Origin: Lomentospora prolificans
Taxonomy: Eukaryota; Ascomycota; Sordariomycetes; Microascales; Microascaceae
DNA length: 64,000 bases
Direction: 5' to 3'
NCBI GenBank assembly: GCA_029532625.1
Contig: JARFXM010000006.1
Location: 1,798,001-1,862,000, forward strand
Shown: positions 55,417-64,000 of the stretch, one piece after another
How the letters are laid out: every line of letters begins with the position of its first letter
Position numbering within the stretch: position 1 is the first letter of the stretch
The notes under the pieces: model-generated
Database searches by the model: none
What the model was told of the DNA's origin: nothing
The model's input: the letters and a program-made list of their open reading frames with translations, nothing else
Position numbers and translations under genes: made by a program

Positions 55417-57337
55417 GGTGTCAGCGGGCGGCTAGCGCAGTGACGCGGATTTCCGAAACTGTTCGAGCTATATAGGCGGCGAAGGCTCGTCCGCCTCTAG
55501 GACGTTTAGTCTAGTCAGACGATATGGCAGCTTCGAAGAGATTAAAGGCCTAATGTTTGGCGACATGATGTTGGTTAGAACAAACATTCCGATGAAGGAA
55601 ACGATGAAAGATTGGCAAGCGGTTGGGCGGAGCCAGATGGACAAGAGGGAATGGGCAAACGGAATAAATAAAGCGGCCAGGTCCTCTAAGGGATATAAAG
55701 AGGGAGATAGAATCAGATGCGGAAACGGTGTAAGGAGAAGCCCGAGAATTGAACGATGAGTAAAGGGAAACATGAGTCGCGAACTTCGGCGGAGCACCAG
55801 CAGGAGGAGGTTGGGCGAATTTGAACAACTCGGAGAGAGAAGTTGACTATGGGAAGGAACAAGTGCTCGCGACAGACGCGGGCGAGATCAAAAGGCGGCA
55901 GGAGTAGAAAGGGGAAAAGACGAACTATTTGAAAATGAAAGTCTTTGGAGACAATTAAACGGAGCCTGGGGGCTCTAGTGGATACGGCGAATCAACCTGT
56001 GATGGTTTCTGAGGAAGGGATGGTTTGGGTGCATCTCACAATGCAAGCGCTCGGTTGTTGAAGTTCCATGTCGAGAACATATGAAGGGGACATAGCTGTC
56101 GCCAGCTGGAGGCAGGTAGCTTGTCACGTGGACCTAGAGTCGGAGAATTCCTGGAGGCTGGAGGCAGTTACCTTACTCTTGACCACGATGCGAGCAGGTT
56201 GGTGATGACTAATAGGATCAGCTACGAGATGAGGCCAGTGGCAAGAAGACGCTCGCTCTGCAAAGTGTGCGTCAAGACGCGGATTTGCCAGATGTTGCAG
56301 AGTTCCCAACTTAAGCCAACCCCGCAACTCAGGTTCCAATTTGAGTGATCACTTATTTCTAACATGAGGAGGCGCCTCGAGCAGTCTCAGAAGGGCGACA
56401 GATATGCCACAACCCTGGCCAGTCGTGTCTTCATGTTTAGAGGGGCACAGATTCTCCTCGTCCCCTACGTACGAGTGAACTGAACTACCAATAACCAGGA
56501 CGGTATTTCGTATTGAGGGATTTGAGACTACAAGCTCAGAGCCCACTAGACAACCGGTTAAACAAACAGGCAGGATAAAGGCTCCCTCGACCCACGCGCA
56601 AAGGGGATCAGGAGGAATCAATGTCTCGTTTTACGTGGCTTATGGATCCCATGGTATTGGAACCCACAAGACTATAGGAAAATTCACGCGGATGGATGAA
56701 GTCATTTCTCTCATACGTTAGTCAAGCCAACGTGAAGTGTAAATTGGAAAATAATTACACTGTACTAATGGCGATACCATTTCGTGAAATGCGAAGGTGA
56801 AGGACTCGACTTCGCGATCCAGCGAGGCTTAAAAGGTCGAATAATGAATGAAATAAGTCGTATGAGAAGATTTCTAGTTTTCTGTATCAGTTAGATGACG
56901 GCTAATGCGCTCTTGTAGCAACTCCAACACGATGCGAGTGAAACCAGCGAGCAATATGCACGGAGTACACTTTTCCATGATGCCAGACCATGATGTGAAT
57001 GATATGACGTAGTCGACGGACATTGTCGGCTCTCCACAAGATCCTGTTCCTGCTTTGGAGACAGGGTGTGCTTCCCATAAATATCGTGGTCTGATTCGAT
57101 TCACCTCAAACTTAACACTTCAATCGCAGACCAAAAACCTCGATTTTTCTGGTAAGTCTGTGCCCTTGGCGGTTAAGCTACTCCTTGCTCGTTCGACTTA
57201 TACCGAGCTAGACTCGACCAGCTCACCTTCACGACCATAATTCGTCATTTAACTGGATAGCTAACGGGGATTTCTAGCCTAGAACAGTTCCCTCCATCAC
57301 TGTCTAGAGTCGAGAGTCCAAAAAGACACCATCCACG
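55417..57337. other. Divergent intergenic region, ARS2 / TSPO
   Basis: 1.9 kb without a supported gene. A 109-codon minus-strand frame at 55468-55797 lies directly upstream of ARS2 and has no recognisable content. A TATAAATA-like sequence at 57078-57083 and nearby could belong to the TSPO promoter. Confidence 0.5.
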
Positions 57338-58028
57338 ATGACTACATTCATCCCTTCCATCACTATCCCGTACGTGGTGTTCGAGAACCCCGCGACGAGT
57401 ATCCTCCTCCCCGTCGCTCTGGGGACGGCTGTAGGATTCGGAACTCGACGTAAGCATTCTCTTCGATCAACGCCGCATGCCGGCCATGCATTTCTAACAT
57501 ACCACTAGCTTCTGAGCCCGAAAAGACCTATGAAGCCCTCAAGCAGCCCCCCTACAGGCCTCCCAGCGAGGTCTTCCCCCCCGTCTGGACCGCACTTTAC
57601 GGGTAAGGCCCTTGAACGAGCGTTTATCCGACCAAGTATTCAAAAACTAACAGATGTGCGCAAGGTTGATGGGTTATGCCGCTCACCGTGCCATCACCAT
57701 TGGTCTCAACCCCATGTCCTCTACCGCTCACCACCAGGACGCCAAGCACGGCGCTACCCTCTACACTATTCAACTTGGTCTTAACCTCGCCTGGATGCCT
57801 CTTTTCTTCGTTTTCAAGCGCCCCATCGAAGCCACGATCAACTCCGCCGCTCTGTTCGGTATCAACAGCTACTTGACTTACCTCTGGGGTGGCATTGATG
57901 AGGTTGCCGGTTGGTGCATGGTCCCTTATGTTGCGTGGTTGGGTTTCGCCACCTACCTCAGCGCGGGCGCCGGTTACTTGAACAACTGGAACCTCAAGGG
58001 CAAGAAGGCTGGTGACAAGGACTACTAA
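57338..58028 (+). CDS. TspO/MBR family translocator protein
   Basis: Three exons, 57338-57449, 57509-57602 and 57665-58028, with introns of 59 and 62 nt, give 189 residues, a little longer than the usual 155-170. The fold is five membrane helices: ILLPVALGTAVGFGTR near residues 23-38, the family signature PPVWTALYGLMGYAAHRA, then ATLYTIQLGLNLAWMPLFFVFKR, AALFGINSYLTYLWGGID and MVPYVAWLGFATYLSAGAGYLNNWN. The signature is only complete after removing intron 2. TSPO proteins bind tetrapyrroles and sterols and sit in the outer mitochondrial or other membranes. The role in fungi is not settled. It is convergent with the ornithine carrier. Confidence 0.93.
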
Positions 58029-58330
58029 GCGGAGTGGAAACGCGCTATGATTGTATTGTATGGATTTTGAATTTCTGGGTCAAAAACAGATATTTCCAGG
58101 TACTTTTCTTGATTTAGAAGCTCACATACCGAATATGCATTGAAATACATGATGCAGTTAATAAATGGTTCCTTTTATTTTTTGCTTTGCTTCTACCAAA
58201 CGCCATATGAAAACCTTGTGTCTACAAGACATTGTGTATGTGTATGCAGTGCCGTGTGTGAAATGGGCCCAACGCCAGGCTATGCAACCCCTCGATAAAA
58301 GCTCTACCGAGAGCCAAAAAATTTCGTGAT
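58029..58330. other. Convergent intergenic region, TSPO / ornithine carrier
   Basis: 302 bp of AT-rich 3' flanks. Nothing else is seen. Confidence 0.6.
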
Positions 58331-59445
58331 TCAATGAAGTGGAAAGTATGTCTTCAAACCATCGAAGACCATGAAGATAAAGGCCGAGCTCGGAGCGGAT
58401 CGCATGACGGTTATGCCGCATCCTCGGTACATGCCTCGTAAGCCGTGCTGCTTCCAAAGAGCAACTCCCTCGGCCAGGAAAGACTGGGACTTGACTGACT
58501 GGCCGATTGGAGCGGTCTGCATCCGAGATTTGATTGTGTCCGCAGGGAAGAACAAGAAATTGTATGACATCCCAGCACATGCACCCGCAAAAGCCTGTTG
58601 CCAAAGGGGTAGGGGCTTGGACAGTATCTCCTCCCTCTGCTCAGGTGTCGAGGCGGCCTGGGCCTTTCGATCATAAAACATCTTCGAGATCGTGGCTTTG
58701 GTGCCAAACCACGCCGCTCCGCCTCCGGCCTCACGAATCAGTGTGCCTAGCCCGCCATGGAAAAATCCTAGTAGGCCATGGTGACGGTAGATATCCTTGA
58801 TGACAGGAATCGGCCGAAGGGGAGGCGGGGCTTTGCCCTCAACAGTAGCGGGAACTTGTATCTTGCACTTGACTAGCTCGACGGGAGTGAGGACAAGGGA
58901 GGTAAACGCCCCGGAGAACGCACCCGTGAACCAGAGTGCTGTTAAGGGAAGTGGCTTTTCCCTGGATACGTAACCGGAAGCATAGACAAGGTCACGACCA
59001 ATTCGTTCAAAGAAGAAGAGACTGCTATTCTCCAGCGCAGCTCCGACAAGAGGGGCGCTGATGCCCCTATAGAGCCCCAAGAAGCCATCAGCTCTGATTG
59101 ACTGACCGAAGCAGTCAAGTGGCCCCGTATATCGAAGTGGCAGTGTGTTAGGCTGCGATTGTAGACGGACCTTGACTGTGTCGAAGGGATACTCAATATA
59201 CTTGCCTACCACGCCCGCGACCTAGAGGAAGGGTCGACTAGTAAGCTTCTGATTCGTTTCCAATGGATAACAATGCGGCCCCGCTGGTAGATACTCACAG
59301 ATCCATAGAGAACATCTTCAACGGCCTCCACTGCGGCGGCTTGTGGTCGAAGGGTAGTGTCCTGTGGCGAGGTCGTCGGGGGGCTCGAGGCGCGTTCCAC
59401 GGCAGGGGGGCAGCCATCCTCGGTTGGAATGTGTGCGGAAGACAC
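58331..59445 (-). CDS. arg-13: Mitochondrial ornithine carrier (ARG-13/ARG11 type), start unresolved
   Basis: Two exons: one ending at 59299 and a second at 59221-58331, with a 76-nt intron (GTGAGT...TAG). The second exon encodes 296 residues and the whole is about 345. Three mitochondrial-carrier repeats are visible with their signatures: [25 protein letters not shown] and [12 protein letters not shown]. The inter-repeat contact residues and sequence best resemble fungal ornithine/arginine carriers that export ornithine from the matrix for arginine synthesis. The first exon has the right frame ([11 protein letters not shown] leads into [12 protein letters not shown]) but contains no in-frame ATG. 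The coordinate 59445 is a GTG. An ATG at 59417 is one frame off, separated by six C on the sense strand. See findings for this problem. Confidence 0.82.
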
Positions 59446-61111
59446 AAGTAGGGCCCAAATAGGGTGGAAGGTATGTGCACGGTATAAACGAGGGCGTAAT
59501 TTGGTATTGCCACGACGATTCTGTGAGGTCTAGTATAGAGGGGCTAGGTGGTTGGCGACTTTTCTCCAAAGCTATGGCGTTTCCGAGAAAGGTGTATAAG
59601 AATGCTAAGCCCGGCGGTAGGTGAGACCAACCCTGAGCATAGAAGGCCCCGAATTACGGGTGTTTGGGGAAAAGCTTAGAAATGACGTTCTTTAGGCAAG
59701 ACAGCGCTTGCAAGATCAGTAGCTGGGACGAGCCTTCCGCTCTGCTGAAAGGCGGTCAGGAAGCTAGAGAGTGCTTTGGGGAAGAGTCACATAATGGGGC
59801 AGGCCCCAGCCAACCCGGACCGAAGGAACGGTGGTGATGAGAGGAGAACAGTGAAACGAAGAAGCTCACTTCACCATCTCGAGGAATTTGAGCAAGAGGA
59901 AAAAAAGAACGTTGGGAAAGGACACTAAGGATATAACCGGGTACTGGAGAAAACCCGGAGGTCACGATGAGGGAGCGAAGTCGCTGTCGAGCGAAGGTGG
60001 ATGAGAAAATCTGATGGTGAACAAACATTTTCCCGCGACGACAGGTGACACCGAGGACGGAGGTACGGTAGCATGGCTGTAGCATGGTTAGGCCAGCTAT
60101 CACAGTGCTAGGGCGGTACCATGTTCGTACCGCAGGGTATCCTCCACTACCACCAGACCAGACTATTGCGCCAGGGGCCGGTGTGACTGATGGATCATTG
60201 ATCAATTGGCAATTGATATTAGTGGGGAACGGTGGGGTTTGGACCCGGACAAGTACTTCGTACCTGATGCTGGCCAGGCAGATTGTGCTGATGCCCTATG
60301 GAACCCAGAACTTACTCTGTAGATGCTGAGCGGGAAATACATATTGACTCATGTAGAGGAAGTTCTGCTCCCGTGCTGGGCCCATGGAAAACCCTGACCA
60401 AGAGATTATCTCTGGTCAATAGGAGCCCAGCATTGCGACAGCTCCCCTTTCCCATGCAGTGGGACGGTACGGCGAATCTACTGGAAGTGCCGACCACCGC
60501 CCCTTCTTCCGCTTGGCCACTACCTTGTCCGCTCGTAGTTCTCCAAGATTAATCAAGATCTAATTCTTCAAGCGAGACAAGTACCTAATGGTCCCGATAC
60601 TTGTAGACCTTGCCATGGTTCAATGCCTCGGCTATCGTCATGTATGTATGTATATTCACTCAACCTTGTGACTAACCCTTGCCCTTTGGGGCTTTGCATT
60701 TTCAATGATGAGGGGAACCAATTCTTCTACAAATCTCGTGGGGTACCAGGCTACGAGATAGGGACGGACGGACAGGCAACGGAGGTGGGGTTCGCGAAGA
60801 GCTGTAAATGGAAAAAGCGCCATCGCCAGCTCAAGAAGTTCCTGCGGACTTGGACCCCCATCAGACCGATGGAGTCAAGTTCTATGCATGGCCTCCTTGC
60901 AACCCAGCCAAGTATTTCGAGTAGCCTGCCGCGGCTTGCTGCCCTTCTGAAGAGCGACCTACGTTAATCTACGTGGGGAGGTGCCACACCTGCATGCAGC
61001 GCCAGCGGACCAAGATACAAAGATGAATGCGGTTCACGGTTTCAAATCCCTCTCTGTATATCTGCAGCCTTCCTTAACGATGCTATGCTATACGTGGCTA
61101 AACGAACTATG
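59446..61111. other. Intergenic region between the ornithine carrier and PRP28
   Basis: 1.7 kb without a supported gene. A 114-codon plus frame at 60623-60967 has no recognisable content. A TGACTCA heptamer at 60345-60351 lies about 900 bp upstream of the carrier. Confidence 0.5.
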
Positions 61112-63073
61112 CTACCTCCGGCGGCTGGATCGTTGCTGGGCCGCCTCGTGTCGTGCTAGATCCTCCGGCACCCTCGAAACGGGGCTCTTGGAAATCATTT
61201 GCCTCAATTCATAAAGTACTTCGTTGTCTTCGGGGCCAAGGAATGTGATGGCGACACCACTCTTGCCTGCACGACCCGTACGACCGATACGATGCGTATA
61301 GCTCTCAATAGTGTTGGCCATGTTGAAATTGATGACTAGGCTGACGTCGGGCACGTCAATACCTCGTCCCGCCAAGTCCGTTGCCACAAGAACGTCGGTG
61401 CGGCCCTCGCGGGCGTCCTTAAGAGCGGCTTCACGCTGTTGCTGTGTCTTGCCGCTGTGAAGTGTGGCTGTATTCCAGCCCATTCTCCGGATAGCCTTTG
61501 CGACAGCATCGCAGTTGTGCTTGACGTTGACGAAAACGATGACGGGGGACTTGAGGCTGGGATCGGACAAAATATCCCCGAGGCGGTTAAGACGTTTCGC
61601 CTCTCCCGCGATGAACTCGACACGTTGCTCGACGGTGTCGACTGCCTCGTCAGAGCTGCCAATTGTGACGACGGCTGGTTGGCGCATGTACTTCGCCGCA
61701 ATTTTCTCAACACGTGGTGACATGGTAGCTGTAAACATCATGGTTTGTCTCGCTCCACCCCTTACCGCAGGGGGCATATTCCAGCCTGGCAGGTTCACAC
61801 CATCCTCGGGGTCGGCGGTCCTTTCAGTCGACGGCAGCGCGCTCAATATCCGGTTCACCGGCTCCTCAAAGCCCATATCGATCATGCGATCGGCTTCGTC
61901 CATTACTAGGTAACTGCAGCGATGGAAGACGACGAATTGATTCTCGATGCAATCCACCAAACGACCAGGCGTCCCCACAATGATGTGCGCACCGGCTTGT
62001 AAAGCAAGGGCCTGTTGCTCAAGGGAATGGCCACCAACAATGCATACGACGCTGAATCCAAGGGGATCAGCAAATGCCTTTGCCTCTTTCTCAATTTGCT
62101 GCGCCAGCTCACGGGTTGGTGCCAGAATAAGAGCATAAGGGCCGTCGCTCATGTTGTATTCAGTAAGCGGAGGTAGCTGCGATATGTAGACGAGAAGGGG
62201 AAGCACGAATGCAAGGGTCTTTCCTGAACCGGTTTTCGCCACACCAATGATATCTCGGGATGATAGCGCAATGGGTATGGCAGCTTGCTGAATAGGTGTA
62301 GGGTCCTGGAAGTTGCGCCTCCGCAGCGTATCGAGGATTGTCATGGGAAGTCCGGATTCTTGCCAGTTGCGCATGGGGTTCGGTAAGCTTGCTCCCTTCA
62401 TTGTGATTCCTGCTTTATCTTTGAAAAGACGCCAGTCTCTGTCCGTCATCTCTTCGCGAGATTTCTGGACCCAGTTCTTGGTGCGGCCCAGCAGACGGTC
62501 ATCCTCGGCTTTGCGCCGTTCTCGGTCTTCATAGAATTTGCGCATATGCTCCTCCGCTCGTTCTCGCCCGTGCATTTCTTCGAGTATCTTCGCTTGCTTG
62601 AGGGCCTTGGCCTCGGCGTCCGCGCCCCAGCCAAGAGGCCATTGTGTATCTCCCCCCTTATCCTTCCTTCTGTGTCCACCTTCCCGGGTCTCCTCTCCGT
62701 CTTCGGGTCGCGACGTATCGTCGAGTGGGTCCCAGTCGAAGTTGAACTCCTTTGCGCCCCTTCTCCGTTTCCTAGGAGCAAATGTCGAGTTCTTGTTGAT
62801 TTCGGGACCGAGGTACCGTGTGACGAAGTTGAGTTGGTCAATGTCGTCGGCCGTAAGCTTCTGGCCAGGCTTTTTGACAGGTCGCCTGAAGCGCTCCGCG
62901 ATATCTTCGCTGACTTTCTCTTCTTCCTCGCGCTTACGTCTTTGTCTTTCGCGTTCTTCAGCTCTCTTTCGCTCCTTCTCTAACCTTACTTGCTCTTCGC
63001 GCTCCTTCTTTTCCTTGTCCATTTTCTCCCGCTCGCGCTTGGGGATGAAGCGAAGCTTCGGTACCCCATCCAT
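61112..63073 (-). CDS. PRP28: Pre-mRNA-splicing DEAD-box ATP-dependent RNA helicase PRP28
   Basis: Intronless, 653 residues from ATG at 63073. The first 100 residues are a charged Lys/Glu/Arg coiled region. The block RNWQESGLPMTILDTLRRRNFQDPTPIQQAAIP is the Prp28-type Q-motif region. Helicase motifs follow in order: AKTGSGKT (I), PTRELAQQ (Ia), GTPGRLVD (Ib), VMDEADRMIDMGFE (II), FTATM (III), ATDLAGRGIDVPD (V) and HRIGRTGRAGKSG (VI). The insertion between motifs II and III that includes LPSTERTADPEDGVNLPG is typical of Prp28. Prp28 displaces U1 from the 5' splice site so that U6 can pair. The N-terminus is short compared with some filamentous fungal orthologs that carry a Pro-rich extension, and an upstream exon cannot be excluded. 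Confidence 0.94.
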   Translation of the reverse strand: MDGVPKLRFIPKREREKMDKEKKEREEQVRLEKERKRAEERERQRRKREEEEKVSEDIAERFRRPVKKPGQKLTADDIDQLNFVTRYLGPEINKNSTFAPRKRRRGAKEFNFDWDPLDDTSRPEDGEETREGGHRRKDKGGDTQWPLGWGADAEAKALKQAKILEEMHGRERAEEHMRKFYEDRERRKAEDDRLLGRTKNWVQKSREEMTDRDWRLFKDKAGITMKGASLPNPMRNWQESGLPMTILDTLRRRNFQDPTPIQQAAIPIALSSRDIIGVAKTGSGKTLAFVLPLLVYISQLPPLTEYNMSDGPYALILAPTRELAQQIEKEAKAFADPLGFSVVCIVGGHSLEQQALALQAGAHIIVGTPGRLVDCIENQFVVFHRCSYLVMDEADRMIDMGFEEPVNRILSALPSTERTADPEDGVNLPGWNMPPAVRGGARQTMMFTATMSPRVEKIAAKYMRQPAVVTIGSSDEAVDTVEQRVEFIAGEAKRLNRLGDILSDPSLKSPVIVFVNVKHNCDAVAKAIRRMGWNTATLHSGKTQQQREAALKDAREGRTDVLVATDLAGRGIDVPDVSLVINFNMANTIESYTHRIGRTGRAGKSGVAITFLGPEDNEVLYELRQMISKSPVSRVPEDLARHEAAQQRSSRRR

Positions 63074-63672
63074 GTTCGCTAAGATGAGGTGTCTCGGGGG
63101 TTCGTGACGGATGTCGAGAGATAAATCGATAGTTCCGATCGAACGGAACGAATCCAGGCAGAAAGCACTTCACATGGGAATTTTAGGTCGCCTTGCGGTA
63201 CAAGTTCTCGCGTCTGCAAAGCGCCTCCAAAATGCCGTGTTTCGGGTGGCAAAATATTATCCACCCAAGAACAGAAGAGCTTCTTGTATCTTCGCGGACA
63301 AGATGAAGCACACAGGCCGAAATCCGCAAAATCACCTAAGCTAATTACAAAGTGCTTAATGTAGCTTGAAGAATTGTAAATATTTGGGCAAGATCCAGCT
63401 AAGTTCCGCTTATGGCTGGCAGTGAATCTGGCAGGGATTGGGATGCGTGGCGTTACATAAGCAGCATTCGACCTAGACTTTTTTCCTGCACCAAGCATCC
63501 AAACCTTTTCCCTCCAACGTTCGACGAGCTGAGCTTATGCCAAACGAGCGGCCGGTAACCAGCCGATATCACGATACTAGGGGCTGGGACGGATTTCAAC
63601 GCCTCCGTTCGCAATTGCGACTTCCTGAACGACACTAATTGGCTCTCTCCGCGGGTATCTCCACGCGGCACA
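63074..63672. promoter_or_regulatory. Shared divergent promoter region, PRP28 / mL59
   Basis: 599 bp between two start codons facing away from each other. No specific site is claimed, and no separate gene is seen. Confidence 0.45.
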
Positions 63673-64000
63673 ATGGCCTCCAAGGAGCTCGTCAGCCTAG
63701 CGAAGGCCCTTCCTCCCCAACTGAAGCGCTTCTTTGCCAGGTATCCACCCGCAGCGATTCTCCCCCCGACTCCGGAAGGCGCCGAGGCCCCGAAGACGTC
63801 GTACCAGCTTGCGCGTCCCGATCCGTTCAGATTCTGGAAGCACCCCGTGACGGGCAAGTGGCATGACCCGGTCTACTCGCTGAGGCGGCAGGCCGAACTT
63901 GTGAAGATGGCGCGAGAGAATGGCGTTGAGGAACTTCTCCCCGAGAGCGCAAAGAGCACGGAGACGAAGCTGGCCAAGAGGGTGGAGTTTGGTCTCCGGG
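63673..64000 (+). CDS. Mitochondrial large ribosomal subunit protein mL59 (MRPL25 type), 5' part
   Basis: Starts at ATG 63673 and runs off the window end in an open frame (109 codons seen). The visible part begins MASKELVSLAKALPPQLKRFF and continues with ARYPPAAILPPTPEGAEAP. It then has FRFWKHPVTGKWHDPVYSLR, RQAELVKMARENGVEELLP and KRVEFGLR. This succession of a hydrophobic LAKALPP...FFARYPP start and the HPVTGKWHDPVYSLRRQAELVK block is characteristic of fungal mL59, which sits in the mitochondrial 54S subunit. The 3' end and any introns lie outside the window. Confidence 0.88.
   Translation, partial: MASKELVSLAKALPPQLKRFFARYPPAAILPPTPEGAEAPKTSYQLARPDPFRFWKHPVTGKWHDPVYSLRRQAELVKMARENGVEELLPESAKSTETKLAKRVEFGLR

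Noticed and set aside
55468..55797. 109-codon minus-strand frame just upstream of ARS2
   Set aside because: Hydrophobic low-complexity frame in the promoter region, without homology that I can recognise or a supported start.
60623..60967. 114-codon plus-strand frame
   Set aside because: No recognisable motif or signal peptide, and no introns or conserved context.

Overview
The window reads as nuclear DNA of a filamentous ascomycete, most likely a sordariomycete. Genes are spaced 0.2-3 kb apart on both strands. Introns are short (about 53-232 nt) with GTRNGT donors and often a visible CTAAC branch site before the acceptor. Protein families such as a Zn2Cys6/Fungal_trans regulator, a fungal ornithine carrier and a fused pseudouridine-5'-phosphate glycosidase/kinase fit this group. 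I see no prophage, insertion sequence, CRISPR array, rRNA or convincing tRNA. All exon joins below were worked out by hand from splice signals and reading frame, and no transcript evidence was available.

I support 22 protein genes, the last cut by the window end. Left part (0-20 kb): a mitochondrial PPR protein (+), a TAF3-like TFIID subunit (-), methylmalonate-semialdehyde dehydrogenase (+), a phenol-hydroxylase-type flavin monooxygenase (-), a secreted GPI-anchor-type protein (-), the fused pseudouridine-catabolism enzyme (+) and the GINS subunit SLD5 (+). Middle (20-45 kb): a very large acidic tail-anchored protein of unknown function (-), a small orphan-family protein (+), UTP18 (-) head to head with a WD40-cyclophilin PPIase of PPWD1 type (+), a nine-exon Zn2Cys6 regulator with a 6-nt internal microexon (+), then CCT4 (-) head to head with RPT1 (+). 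Right part (45-64 kb): a cysteine-rich unknown (-), cytochrome c1 (-), DAHP synthase (-), a SERRATE/ARS2 homologue (-), TSPO (+), a mitochondrial ornithine carrier (-), PRP28 (-) and the start of mitoribosomal protein mL59 (+).

Most genes are unrelated housekeeping genes, and there is no biosynthetic gene cluster or defence island. Two loose themes can be seen: RNA metabolism (PPR protein, UTP18, PPWD1, ARS2, PRP28, pseudouridine breakdown) and mitochondrial function (cytochrome c1, mL59, ornithine carrier, MMSDH, TSPO). CCT4 and RPT1, both proteostasis genes, share one 598-bp intergenic region.

I did not find a clearly new multi-gene system. The points most worth a second look are: a duplicated 15-residue motif in the giant acidic protein, identical in protein but different at 8 of 15 codons; the 6-nt microexon in the transcription factor; the missing in-frame AUG of the ornithine carrier next to a six-base homopolymer; coding exons of 3 and 6 nt at the starts of RPT1 and DAHP synthase; and three same-orientation CCAAT boxes plus an E-box upstream of cytochrome c1.
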